From DATKRB01 sp036501425 (lineage in GTDB: Bacteria > Actinomycetota > Acidimicrobiia > Acidimicrobiales > RAAP-2), in the NCBI GenBank assembly GCA_036501425.1, contig DASYAI010000081.1, positions 1-49,723 on the forward strand: a DNA stretch of 49,723 nucleotides, given 5' to 3'. Below, piece after piece: positions 24,409 to 32,663 of the stretch (position 1 is the stretch's first letter; the number at the start of each line of letters is the position of its first letter). Under the pieces are notes generated by a model. The model was not told the origin of the DNA and ran no database searches. It saw nothing but the letters and a program-made list of their open reading frames with translations. The position numbers were made by a program, and so were the translations under genes.

Positions 24409-27129
24409 ATGCCCCACCGCGTCGCCGTCGTGCCCCACACCCACTGGGACCGCGAGTGGTACGCCCCGTTCCAGACGTTCCGGTCGCGCCTGGTCGAGAC
24501 GCTCGACGCGGTGATCGAGGCGCTGGAGGGCGACCCCGGCTACCGGTGCTTCCTGCTCGACGGCCAGATGGCCCTCGTCGACGACTACCTCGAGGTGCGA
24601 CCCGAGGCCGAGGCTCGACTGCGTCGCCTCGCCCTGGCCGGCCGGGTGACCGTCGGCCCGTGGTACGTCCTGATGGACGAGTTCCTCGTGTCGGGGGAGA
24701 CCATCGTCCGCAACCTCCAGAAGGGCCTGGCGCGTGCCGCCGCCTTCGGCGGCGCGATGGACGTCGGCTACCTGCCCGACATGTTCGGCCACGTGGGGCA
24801 GATGCCCCAGATCCTGGCCCTGGCCGGGCTGCCCCAGGCGGTGGTGTGGCGGGGCGTCCCCTCGGCGGTCAGGGCGACCGCCTTCTGGTGGGAGGCTCCC
24901 GACGGCTCCGCCGTGCGGGCCGAGTACCTGCCGGTCGGCTACGGCAACGGCGCCTCACTCCCCCTCGATCCGGCTGCCCTGGTGCGGCGGGCCCGCCACC
25001 ACCGCGAGGAGATCGGGCCGTTCCTCCTCGACGGGCTCCTCTACATGAACGGCTCGGACCATCTCGGCCCCCAGCCCGGGCTGCCCCAGACCCTGCAGGC
25101 GGCGAACGAGCTTCAGGACGACCTGGCGTTCGAGATCACCTCCCTGCCCGACTACCTGGCGGACGCCCCCACGGTCGGCCTCCCCCGCCTCGCCGGCGAG
25201 CTGCGGTCGGGCGCCCGGGCCAACGTGCTCATGGGGGTGACCTCCAACCGGGTGGACGTCCGGCGCGCCGCGGCGCGCGCCGAGCGGGCGCTCGAGCGCC
25301 GGGCCGAGCCGTTCGCCGCCCTGTTCATGGCGGCGGGCCGCTGGCCGGAGCGGCTGTTGGGCATCGCCTGGCACAACATGGTCCTCAATTCGGCCCACGA
25401 CTCGATCTGCGCCTGCTCGGTCGACGCGGTCGTCGACGCGGTCCTGCTGCGGGCGGCCGAGGCCGACCAGATCGCCCGGGCGGTGGCGGACCAGGCCCTC
25501 GAGGCGCTCGCCCGCTCGCTCGCCCCGACCGGCCCGGTGGTGGTCAATGCCTCGGCCCGGACGCGCTCGGGAACGGTGGAGGTGCTCGCTCCCGCGACCA
25601 TCCCGGCGGGCCCGGGCGAGCAGGTGATCTCGACCCGGGGCGAGCTGCCCGACACCCTCACCCTGGACGCCGGCGCCCTCCGCACGGTGCTCGCGGCGGT
25701 GGAGGGCACCAAGCTCGGCGACGACACCTGGATCCAGCAGGTGGCCATGAAGGAGGACGACTCGGGCATCGACCTGACGGTCACCGTCGGCACCGACGAG
25801 CAGGCCGACCTGGCTGTGACCGCGATCAGGCAGGACCTGCTGGCCCGCCTCCGGGCGCGCCCGGAAGCGGTCGTGCGCGTCACCCTGACCGGCGAACCGG
25901 TGCGCCGGGTGGCCGTGCGCAGCGGCGCCGTGGCCGGCCTGGGCTGGCGGGCGCTGTCCCCCCAGCCGCTGGCGGCACCGGTCACGGTGGTGGGACCCCC
26001 GATCGGCTCGACAAGCCGGTCGAGTGGCGGCGCGAGCCACGCCGGGGGTCCGGCACCGGCCACGCTGGCCAACGGGATGGTGAGCGTGGGCGTCGATCCG
26101 GTCGCCGGAACCTTCTCGTTGGACGGCGTCCCCGGGTTCGGGCGCCTGGTCGACGGCGGGGATGTCGGTGACGCCTACAACTACTCCCCGCCGGCGGACG
26201 ACCGGGCCATCGACCGGCCCACGGCGGTCGCCGTGAGCGTGCTGGAGCCGGGGCCGGTCCGGGGCAGGGTCCGGATCGTCAGCTCGTTCGAATGGCCGGA
26301 CCGGGTCGAGGGCCCGTCCCAGTCGCGGGTGGGGGTCCGGCCGGTCGAGGTGACCACCGTGCTCGAGCTCCACGCCGACGAGCGGCTGGTCCGGGTCACC
26401 ACCAGCTTCGTCAACCCGAGCCGCGACCATCGGCTGCGGGTCCACCTGCCGCTCCCGAGCCCGGCCGAGAGCTCTCGGGCCGAAAGCGCCTTCGGGGTCG
26501 AGGAACGGGGGCTCCACGCCGAGGGCCGGCCCGAGGAACGCGCCTTGGCCACCTTCCCGTCCCGGGGCTTCGTGCAGGCCGGGGGACTGACGGTGGTCCA
26601 CGACGGCGTGGTCGAGTACGAGCTGGTCGATCTCCACCAGCACGACGGCGTCGAGCGAGCCGGGCAGATGGCCCTGACGGCGCTGCGGGCCACGGGGATG
26701 CTTTCGGGGGTGGGCATGCGCTACCGGCCGATGCCGGCGGGGCCGGTCCTGGCGGTAGAAGGGCTCCAGCTCGTGGGCAAGCCGATCGAGCTGCGCTACG
26801 GGCTGGCCACCGGCGAGGGCAACCCGTGGGAGCTGGCCGAGGACCTGGTGCTCCCGCTGGAGGTGGTCACCGGCCGGGGCACCGGAGCGCGGCCCGGCTC
26901 GGGGAGCGCCCTGCAGGTCGAGGGGGCCCAGGTGAGCTCGGTCCGGCGGGAGGGGCCGGCCATCGAGGTCCGTGTCCACAACCCGACCCCGGCGACCACC
27001 ACGGTACGGGTCGGACCGGACGCCGGCGGGTGGCTGGTCGATCTCCGCGGCCGGCCGCTCGGGTCCTTCGAGGGCTCCTTCGAGCTCCGCCCGTACGGCA
27101 TCGCGACGTTCCGCCTGCCACGGCCCTGA
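24409..27129 (+). CDS. Glycoside hydrolase family 38 alpha-mannosidase
   Basis: A 906-residue enzyme. PHTHWDREWY (10-18) holds the zinc ligands His10, His12 and Asp14; LPDMFGHVGQMPQIL contains the nucleophile Asp124; WHNMVLNSAHDSICACSVDA contributes the later zinc His. The second half (residues ~500-900) is the GH38 beta-sandwich region (VSVGVDPVAGTFSLDG, RVRIVSSFEWPD, LPLEVV). The family hydrolyses alpha-mannosides, including mannosylglycerate (MngB). No signal peptide, so action on internal oligosaccharides or compatible solutes is likely. The start ATG is supported by TAATCT 7 nt upstream; an in-frame opening further left is antisense to rpiB. It stands alone with no sugar transporter nearby. 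Confidence 0.9.
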   Translation: MPHRVAVVPHTHWDREWYAPFQTFRSRLVETLDAVIEALEGDPGYRCFLLDGQMALVDDYLEVRPEAEARLRRLALAGRVTVGPWYVLMDEFLVSGETIVRNLQKGLARAAAFGGAMDVGYLPDMFGHVGQMPQILALAGLPQAVVWRGVPSAVRATAFWWEAPDGSAVRAEYLPVGYGNGASLPLDPAALVRRARHHREEIGPFLLDGLLYMNGSDHLGPQPGLPQTLQAANELQDDLAFEITSLPDYLADAPTVGLPRLAGELRSGARANVLMGVTSNRVDVRRAAARAERALERRAEPFAALFMAAGRWPERLLGIAWHNMVLNSAHDSICACSVDAVVDAVLLRAAEADQIARAVADQALEALARSLAPTGPVVVNASARTRSGTVEVLAPATIPAGPGEQVISTRGELPDTLTLDAGALRTVLAAVEGTKLGDDTWIQQVAMKEDDSGIDLTVTVGTDEQADLAVTAIRQDLLARLRARPEAVVRVTLTGEPVRRVAVRSGAVAGLGWRALSPQPLAAPVTVVGPPIGSTSRSSGGASHAGGPAPATLANGMVSVGVDPVAGTFSLDGVPGFGRLVDGGDVGDAYNYSPPADDRAIDRPTAVAVSVLEPGPVRGRVRIVSSFEWPDRVEGPSQSRVGVRPVEVTTVLELHADERLVRVTTSFVNPSRDHRLRVHLPLPSPAESSRAESAFGVEERGLHAEGRPEERALATFPSRGFVQAGGLTVVHDGVVEYELVDLHQHDGVERAGQMALTALRATGMLSGVGMRYRPMPAGPVLAVEGLQLVGKPIELRYGLATGEGNPWELAEDLVLPLEVVTGRGTGARPGSGSALQVEGAQVSSVRREGPAIEVRVHNPTPATTTVRVGPDAGGWLVDLRGRPLGSFEGSFELRPYGIATFRLPRP

Positions 27130-27229
27130 CGGGGCGCCCGCGCGTCGCGCCGTCGAGTCATCGGGAGGCATCGGGTCCGCCACAAGCGTGGGTCCTCGGG
27201 AAGCGTCGGATTCCTCGGGGAGAGGTTCC

Positions 27230-28255
27230 TCATGGAGAGAGGCCCCGCAAGAGCTGGTCGTCCCATTCGGGCCGGGCCGGCCGGTCCATCAGCGCCGCCA
27301 GCGCGGCGCGCGGGGAGCGTCGACCCGACACGATCGCCTCGACCTGCTCCACGATCGGCATCTCGACGCCGTGGCGGAGGGCCAGCTCGAGCAGCGGTCG
27401 GGCGGTCTGGACCCCTTCGGCGACCATGCGCATGCCCCCGACGATCCCGCCGAGCGGACGGCCCTGACCCAGCTCGTACCCGACCGTCCGGTTGCGGCTC
27501 TTCGGGCTGGCGCAGGTCGCCACGAGGTCGCCCACCCCGGCCAGACCGCCGAAGGTGAGCGCCTGGCCCCCGAGGGTGACGCCGAGGCGCACCAGCTCCG
27601 CCAGGCCGCGGGTCACCAGCACCGCCCGGGTGTTCTCACCGAGCCCGAGGCCGTCGCAGATGCCGGCAGCGATCGCCATGACGTTTTTGGTGGCACCGGC
27701 GATCTCGCATCCGATCACGTCGGTGCCGGTGTAGACGCGGAAGGTCCCGGTGTGCAGCAGCTCTTGGATCCGCTCCGCCTCGGCAAGATCTCCGAGCGCG
27801 ACCACCGTGGCCGCGGGCTGACCCTCGGCCACCTCGCGCGCCAGGTTCGGGCCGCTCAGCACCCCGGCCGGGTTGGCGGGCGCCAGCTGCCCGACGATCT
27901 CGGACATGCGCAGATTGGTGCCCGCCTCGATGCCCTTCGCCAAGCTGACGAGCGGCGCACCGGGACGGAGGTACTCGAGCAGCGCTTCGAGCACCGAGCG
28001 AAAGCCGTGGGACGGTACCGCCATGAGCACCACGTCGGCTCCCCGTACCGCGGTCGAGAGCGACGCGGTAGCCACCAGCGCCGGCGGCAGCTCGACACCG
28101 GGCAGATAGGAGCGGTTCTCGTGGCGCTCGTTGATGGCCCCGGCCAGCCCACGCTCGCGGGCCCACAGCACGGTCGCCGTGTTCGGCGCCATCAGCGCGG
28201 CGATGGTCGTTCCCCACGACCCGGCGCCCACGACGGCGACGGTCCGGCTCGGCAC
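27230..28255 (-). CDS. gpsA: NAD(P)-dependent glycerol-3-phosphate dehydrogenase
   Basis: A 341-residue enzyme reducing dihydroxyacetone phosphate to sn-glycerol 3-phosphate for phospholipid synthesis. The N-terminal nucleotide site is VAVVGAGSWGTTIA (G10-x-G12-x-x-G15), followed by VLMAVPSHGFR, SLAKGIE, LSGPNLAREVAEG, the catalytic-lysine region GCEIAGATKNVMAIAAGICD and GLAGVGDLVATC with SRNR. All blocks are in order and the length is normal. GTG at 28255 lies 7 nt after TAGGCT; upstream in-frame ATG and GTG codons would put the start inside or before the promoter box. Divergent from cofC. Confidence 0.95.
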   Translation of the reverse strand: MPSRTVAVVGAGSWGTTIAALMAPNTATVLWARERGLAGAINERHENRSYLPGVELPPALVATASLSTAVRGADVVLMAVPSHGFRSVLEALLEYLRPGAPLVSLAKGIEAGTNLRMSEIVGQLAPANPAGVLSGPNLAREVAEGQPAATVVALGDLAEAERIQELLHTGTFRVYTGTDVIGCEIAGATKNVMAIAAGICDGLGLGENTRAVLVTRGLAELVRLGVTLGGQALTFGGLAGVGDLVATCASPKSRNRTVGYELGQGRPLGGIVGGMRMVAEGVQTARPLLELALRHGVEMPIVEQVEAIVSGRRSPRAALAALMDRPARPEWDDQLLRGLSP

Positions 28256-28262
28256 GGCGTCG

Positions 28263-28268
28263 AGCCTA
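28263..28268 (-). promoter_or_regulatory. TAGGCT -10 box, leaderless start of gpsA
   Basis: TAGGCT on the minus strand is 7 nt before the GTG at 28255. Confidence 0.5.
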
Positions 28269-28347
28269 CGGTGTACCGGGTCCCGCCACATGAGCGCACG
28301 CCGACGCGACCGGGCTGCCACCACCGGGACCCTCTTGCCCAGGCCCG

Positions 28348-28353
28348 TACACT
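28348..28353 (+). promoter_or_regulatory. TACACT -10 box, leaderless start of cofC-like gene
   Basis: TACACT is 7 nt before the ATG at 28361. Confidence 0.5.
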
Positions 28354-28360
28354 GGCGGCA

Positions 28361-29122
28361 ATGGTCGCCGGCACGTGCACGACACGCCGCAACGTTCAGC
28401 GGGCGCCTGGTGCGCAGGCCGCCCCCACGGTCCTGCCGGCAGCTGCGGCGCCCGGCGATTCGCCGGTGGACCGGGATGCGGCGTCCCGCGCCGCGAGGCC
28501 TGCGGCGGTGGCCTCCGGATCAGCCTCGCCGGAGGCAGGGGCTGCCCCGCCGCTGGCCGGCCAGGAGGTCGTCCTCGTCCCGGTGAAGAGCTTCGCCGAG
28601 GCCAAACGGCGACTCGGAACGAGCTTGTCCGACGCCGAGCGCCGGTCGTTGGTTCGCCAGATGGCCGAACGGGTGATCGCCGCCGCCGCACCGCTCGCCG
28701 TGGCGGTGGTCTGCGACGACCCCGAGGTCGCCGATTGGGCCCGGGCACGGGGCGCCCTCGTGGTGTGGGAACCGGGCCGAGGACTCAACGGCGCGGTGGA
28801 GGCCGGCGTGGAGCGCCTCGCGCTCATGGGCGCGACGTCGGTCGTGGTCGCCCACGGGGACCTTCCCCTGGCGTCAGGGCTGGGCCGACTGGCACCGTTC
28901 GATGGGGTGACGTTGGTGCCCGACCGTGACGAGGACGGAACGAACGTCATCCGGCTGCCGGTGCGCAGCGGCTTCTGCTTCTCCTACGGGCCCGGTTCGT
29001 TCGGGCGCCATCTCGCCGAAAGCGCCCGGGTCGGGCTCGCCAGCCAGGTGCTCCGACTGCCCGACCTGGCCTTCGACGTCGACTGGCCGGCCGACATCGA
29101 CCGGGCCCGGCGCTCCTTGTGA
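28361..29122 (+). CDS. cofC: CofC/FbiD-like 2-phospho-L-lactate / phosphoenolpyruvate guanylyltransferase
   Basis: A 253-residue protein. After a ~70-residue Ala/Pro-rich N-terminal extension comes a nucleotidyltransferase domain: VVLVPVKSFAEAKRRLGTSL (substrate/GTP loop), ERRSLVRQMAERVI, VVCDDPEVADWARARGALV, GLNGAVEAGVERL, VVAHGDLPLA (metal-binding Asp), TLVPDRDEDGTNVIRLP and DVDWPADI. This is the CofC/FbiD pattern, the guanylyltransferase that makes the activated phosphoenolpyruvyl or phospholactyl precursor of cofactor F420. The extension is unusual but in frame from a start supported by TACACT at 7 nt. PIG-L gene follows 10 bp downstream. Confidence 0.88.
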   Translation: MVAGTCTTRRNVQRAPGAQAAPTVLPAAAAPGDSPVDRDAASRAARPAAVASGSASPEAGAAPPLAGQEVVLVPVKSFAEAKRRLGTSLSDAERRSLVRQMAERVIAAAAPLAVAVVCDDPEVADWARARGALVVWEPGRGLNGAVEAGVERLALMGATSVVVAHGDLPLASGLGRLAPFDGVTLVPDRDEDGTNVIRLPVRSGFCFSYGPGSFGRHLAESARVGLASQVLRLPDLAFDVDWPADIDRARRSL

Positions 29123-29132
29123 GCGCCCGATC

Positions 29133-29936
29133 GTGAGCGAACCGATCGGAGACGCATCCTCCCGTCGGTCGGTGGCACCGGTCAACGAGCTTCCTTCCGT
29201 GACGCCGGTCACAGTCGACCTGCCCACGCCGTTACGGGTGCTGGCCATCGGAGCCCACCCCGACGACGTCGAGTTCGGATGCGGCGGCACCCTCGCCAAG
29301 TGGAGGGCGAGGGGTTGCGCGATCCAGGTGCTGATCCTCACCGATGGGTCGAAGGGGACCTGGGACCCCGGCCGCGACCAGGCGTCCCTGGTGGCGGCGC
29401 GCCAGGACGAGCAACGGGCGGCGGTCGTCGAGCTGGGCGGTGGCGACGTCGGCTTCCTCGGTCGTCCCGACGGCGAGTTGCGCAACGGCATCGGTGAGCA
29501 ATGGGAAGTGTGCCGCTGGATCCGCTCCGTGCGCCCCGACGTCGTGCTCGGTCACGATCCGTGGCGGCGCTACCGGCTCCATCCCGACCACCGGAACGCC
29601 GGATTCCTCATCACCGACTCCCTGGTGGCGGCGCGCGACCCCCTGTTCTTCACCGACCAGGGCCTCCCTCCGCATCGTCCCGAGGCGTTGCTGCTGTGGG
29701 AGGCCGATGTGCCCAACCACGTCGAGGAGGTGCAGGGCCACGTCGACACCAAGGTGCGGGCACTGCTGGCGCACCGCAGCCAGTTCGAGACCACCTTCGG
29801 CCTCGACGAGTCGCCGGACCCGTCGGGCAACGGCCTGGCCGCGTTCACCGGCCGTGTGCGGCGTCAGGCCACCGAGCACGGTGCACTGGGCAACGTCGGG
29901 CTGGGCGAGGCGTTCCACCTGATGACCGACATCTGA
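29133..29936 (+). CDS. PIG-L family deacetylase
   Basis: A 267-residue zinc-dependent N-acetylglucosamine-type deacetylase. VLAIGAHPDDVEFGCGGTL gives the HPDD motif (His42, Asp44, Asp45) and RLHPDHRNAG supplies the second zinc His near residue 150. The family includes MshB and Mca of mycothiol metabolism and GlcNAc-PI deacetylases; the substrate cannot be told from these motifs. The start is uncertain: GTG at 29133 gives a ~30-residue leader (VSEPIGDASSRRSVAP) before the fold, and a later GTG is possible. It follows cofC closely and ends before the long hairpin at 30005. Confidence 0.87.
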   Translation: MSEPIGDASSRRSVAPVNELPSVTPVTVDLPTPLRVLAIGAHPDDVEFGCGGTLAKWRARGCAIQVLILTDGSKGTWDPGRDQASLVAARQDEQRAAVVELGGGDVGFLGRPDGELRNGIGEQWEVCRWIRSVRPDVVLGHDPWRRYRLHPDHRNAGFLITDSLVAARDPLFFTDQGLPPHRPEALLLWEADVPNHVEEVQGHVDTKVRALLAHRSQFETTFGLDESPDPSGNGLAAFTGRVRRQATEHGALGNVGLGEAFHLMTDI

Positions 29937-29948
29937 TCATCAACCTCC

Positions 29949-29999
29949 GACGATCGGCGATCTGGTCATCACTATCTGACGATCGGCGATCTGGTCATC
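29949..29999. repeat. Two copies of a 22-bp direct repeat
   Basis: gacgatcggcgatctggtca plus tc at 29949-29970 and 29978-29999, perfectly matched and offset by 29 bp. They lie between the PIG-L stop and the terminator hairpin. Confidence 0.85.
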
Positions 30000-30004
30000 G
30001 GTCA

Positions 30005-30047
30005 GAAGCCAAGCGGCGGGGGCACGAGGCCCCCGCCGCTTGGCTTC
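30005..30047. terminator. Strong bidirectional terminator hairpin
   Basis: A perfect 19-bp stem: the left arm begins gaagccaagcgg and ends gggggc at 30023; the right arm is 30029-30047; the loop is acgag. It sits between two convergent genes (PIG-L on plus, H1-like on minus). There is no clear T-run, as is common in GC-rich actinobacteria. Confidence 0.8.
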
Positions 30048-30081
30048 CCAGCACGCCCCGTCCAGCGGGGCGACGACGCTC

Positions 30082-30456
30082 CTAGCGACCGCGCGCCGCG
30101 GCTCGCTTGGCGACGCGCTTGGCCGGCGTACGGCCGGTTGCGGCCCTGGCAGGCACCCGCTTGGCCACCCGCTTTGCCGGGGCGCGCTTGACCGCCTTCT
30201 TCGCCGCGGCGGTGGTGGTCCGCTTGGCCGGGGCCCGCTTGACGGTCTTCTTCGCCGCCGGCGTCGCCTTCTTTGCCGGGGCGCGCTTGACCGCCTTCTT
30301 CGCCGCGACTCGCTTGGCGGCCGTCGCCTTCTTGGCGGGGGCCGCCTTCCGGACGACCTTGCGAGCCGGTGCTGCCGACGACGCGGTCGACTTGCGGGCG
30401 GTGACCCGCTTCACGGCGCGTTTGGCAGGCGCTCGCTTCTTTACGGCAATGGGCAC
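30082..30456 (-). CDS. Histone H1-like Lys/Ala/Pro-rich DNA-binding protein
   Basis: A 124-residue, extremely basic protein built of AKRAVKR, KRAPAKK and AAKKAVKRAPAK units, with almost only Lys, Arg, Ala, Pro, Thr and Val. It resembles eukaryotic H1 C-tails, bacterial Hc1/Hc2-type proteins and the tail of actinobacterial HupB, but has no HU core. It should coat or condense DNA. Start GTG at 30456 (VPIAVKKRAP) is fixed by an excellent ribosome binding site, AAGGAGGA, at 30461-30468. A perfect palindrome, ctcagcgctgag, sits just upstream. The gene lies next to the mobilisation genes, though whether it belongs with them is unknown. Confidence 0.85.
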   Translation of the reverse strand: MPIAVKKRAPAKRAVKRVTARKSTASSAAPARKVVRKAAPAKKATAAKRVAAKKAVKRAPAKKATPAAKKTVKRAPAKRTTTAAAKKAVKRAPAKRVAKRVPARAATGRTPAKRVAKRAAARGR

Positions 30457-30470
30457 AGATTCCTCCTTGA

Positions 30471-30482
30471 CTCAGCGCTGAG
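30471..30482. promoter_or_regulatory. Perfect 12-bp palindrome upstream of the H1-like gene
   Basis: ctcagcgctgag reads the same on both strands and lies 3 bp upstream of the Shine-Dalgarno sequence of the H1-like gene. Candidate operator; the binding protein is unknown. Confidence 0.45.
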
Positions 30483-30998
30483 ACGGCACGAGGGCAGCGG
30501 GTACTGACTCGCCGAGCGGCGGCTTGCGACCGGTGCTCCCATGACTCGTCGGTGGACGAAGCACACCCGCCGGCGCACCACGCGGTACGTCGCGTGAACG
30601 GCGAAGGACGTGCTTCGGGAGATCCGACGATCGAGCAGGCAAGCGGCAGACCCGGTGACCGGACGCGCGACAACGCCTTGCGGCGAACGTCGGTGAGCGT
30701 CCCGAACCGGTGCGTGCACGTCCAACTCCTCCATCGCGCGTCGGGTCGCGGACAATCACACTTCCTTTTCTTCTCCGGGTCAAGGATCCGGAGCGAATTC
30801 CGTCGACGAATCTTCGAATTGAAGCATCGACTCGGCGCGCCGCGCGCTCGATGCGCTTGGCAACGCGCGCGCCGTACGCGGCGTCGATCGGCACGAGCAC
30901 GTTGCGACGGGACGACGCGGTCGCATGCCCCAGCGCGCGCTGCGGCTCGATCGATGCGCCAGCCGCGGTGGAACGCGCTCGCGTGCGCGCGCCTGCGC

Positions 30999-31041
30999 CA
31001 CGCCATCCTCGCGAGATGGCACGCGCCGCGAGGATGGCGTG
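30999..31041. repeat. 15-bp perfect inverted repeat (13-bp spacer)
   Basis: cacgccatcctcgcg at 30999-31013 and its exact complement cgcgaggatggcgtg at 31027-31041. Could be a terminator-like hairpin, a regulator site or an oriT inverted repeat, given the relaxase and coupling-protein genes nearby. Confidence 0.8.
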
Positions 31042-31173
31042 TGCCGTCCGGATCGGACGCATCGTCGCCGCCGGCACCGACCGGACCGACCGGTTCCGTC
31101 GCAGACCGCGAGCGACCCATCGGACGGCCGACGACGGCGAGGAGATCCACCATGCGAAGATGGGCACGGCGCG

Positions 31174-32661
31174 ATGCAACCGCCGTCTGACGGCGGCCCG
31201 GTGAAGGCGGGCGCGACGCTGCAGGCCGCGCGCTCGGCGGGTGGGGGGACGCGCATCTACCTCGGCCGGGGTCGTGGAGGGTGGGCGTGGGCGGGACCGC
31301 AACGGTCGACGCTCGTGCTCGGCCCGTCGCGCTCGGGAAAGACATCGTCCCTGGTCATCCCCAACATCCTGCTGGCCGCCGGAGCGGTCGTCACCACGTC
31401 GACCAAGCCCGACGTGCTCGAGGCGACCGCCGCCAACCGATCGCGGGTAGGGCCCGCGATGCTCTATGACCCGAGCGGAACCGTCGAGGTCCCACCGGGC
31501 GTCGAACGCATCGGTTGGTCGCCGGTGCATGCGAGTTCGACGTGGGACGGCGCGCTGTCGACCGCCAGCGCGTTGGTCCAGACGGCGTACACCGGTACCG
31601 GCTCGAGCGGGCACCGGCCCGGCGACCACTGGAGCGAGCGGGCCTCCTCGCTCCTCGCCCCGTTGCTGCTGGCAGCATCGAGCGCCAGTGAGCCGATGAC
31701 CGTGGTGATGCGGTGGGTCGACCGGCACGACGGCCTCGATGCCCTCGACATCCTGAGCGCGTCGACCGCGAGCGAGCCGGCTGCGGATCTGCTCGCCGGC
31801 ATCTTGTCGACCGACAGTCGTGAGCTGTCGGGGATCTGGTCCACCGCTTCGGGCGCGTTGTCGGCATACCGCTCGATCGGCGCGCGTTCGTCCACGCAGC
31901 TGCCCCCGCTGGACGCCGAGGACTTCTGCTCGGCCTCCGCGACGCTCTACATCTGTGCCGCCGGGCGCCAGCAAGCGATGCTGGCTCCCTTGGTGGTCGG
32001 CATGCTCGGCGAGATCCGCGACGCCGCCTACCGGCGCGCGGCCGCCGCGACGAGTGGGCCACCGGTGCTCATGGCGATCGACGAAGCGGCCAACATCGCA
32101 CCGATCCCCGACCTGCCCCAGCTCGTGAGCGAAGGACCCGGCCAGGGGTTGCTCACCCTCGCCTGCCTGCAGGACCTCTCACAGGCCCGGGCCCGGTGGG
32201 GGGCGCAGGCCGACGGGTTCGTGTCCCTGTTCGGCACCACCGTGGTGCTCGGTGGCATCGCCGACATCGCCACGCTCGAGACGATCTCGGCGCTCGCCGG
32301 CGAGCGCGACGTGCCGACGAGAACGGTCGGCTCCTCGCTCGACAACGAAGGGCGCCCCCGCCCCTCGACCACGGTGTCGACAGTGCGCCAGCGGCGGCTG
32401 CCGGTCGACCAGATCGCTCGCGGACAGCCCGGCATGGCGCTCGCGCTCGACGGCCACAACCGCGTCGGCTGGCTGGAGCTCTCGCCCGCCCACCTGCGCT
32501 CACCGTGGCGCGAGCTGGTGGCGAGCGGACGGGAGCCGACGACGGTCGACCGCCCCGGTGCCCACCGCACGCCGTCGACCAGGGATCATCGGTCGGGCGG
32601 CGAGCACCGTGGCCCTGCGGGCGGGCGCACCGAGCTCGGTCGTGACGACCGGTCACGCTGA
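31174..32661 (+). CDS. VirD4/TraG-like conjugal coupling ATPase (TraM-recognition domain)
   Basis: About 495 residues. The P-loop is GPSRSGKTS (50-58), followed by IPNILLAAGAVVTTSTKPDV, a pattern of VirD4/TraG/TraD proteins, and DPSGTVEVPPG. Walker B is VLMAIDEAANI near 298-308, then LPQLVSEGPGQGLLTLACLQ and DLSQARARWG, the TraM/TraD C-terminal block. Such ATPases hand a relaxosome to a transfer channel. The N-terminal transmembrane anchor seen in VirD4 is missing, so this version is soluble. Start ATG at 31174; GTG at 31201 is an alternative. The stop lies 2 bp from the stop of the convergent relaxase gene. The last ~45 residues are hydrophilic and disordered-looking. Confidence 0.8.
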   Translation: MQPPSDGGPVKAGATLQAARSAGGGTRIYLGRGRGGWAWAGPQRSTLVLGPSRSGKTSSLVIPNILLAAGAVVTTSTKPDVLEATAANRSRVGPAMLYDPSGTVEVPPGVERIGWSPVHASSTWDGALSTASALVQTAYTGTGSSGHRPGDHWSERASSLLAPLLLAASSASEPMTVVMRWVDRHDGLDALDILSASTASEPAADLLAGILSTDSRELSGIWSTASGALSAYRSIGARSSTQLPPLDAEDFCSASATLYICAAGRQQAMLAPLVVGMLGEIRDAAYRRAAAATSGPPVLMAIDEAANIAPIPDLPQLVSEGPGQGLLTLACLQDLSQARARWGAQADGFVSLFGTTVVLGGIADIATLETISALAGERDVPTRTVGSSLDNEGRPRPSTTVSTVRQRRLPVDQIARGQPGMALALDGHNRVGWLELSPAHLRSPWRELVASGREPTTVDRPGAHRTPSTRDHRSGGEHRGPAGGRTELGRDDRSR

Positions 32662-32663
32662 GC

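Larger units (their letters stand above)
30457..31173. other. 717-bp region without a convincing gene
   Basis: Lies between the H1-like gene (minus) and the VirD4-like gene (plus). Open frames exist on both strands but none has coherent protein-like composition. It contains the palindrome at 30471, many cgcg-type palindromes around 30830-30990 and the inverted repeat at 30999-31041. It probably holds the promoters of both flanking genes and may contain an origin of transfer. Confidence 0.6.

Noticed and set aside
27130..27229. Terminator between the mannosidase and gpsA genes
   Set aside because: No stem longer than about 5 bp could be found in the 100-bp gap.
30710..31204. Possible 164-codon gene in the gap before the VirD4-like gene
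   Set aside because: Composition is Arg/Ala-rich noise, no start signals, no recognisable fold, and overlapping frames on the other strand look alike.
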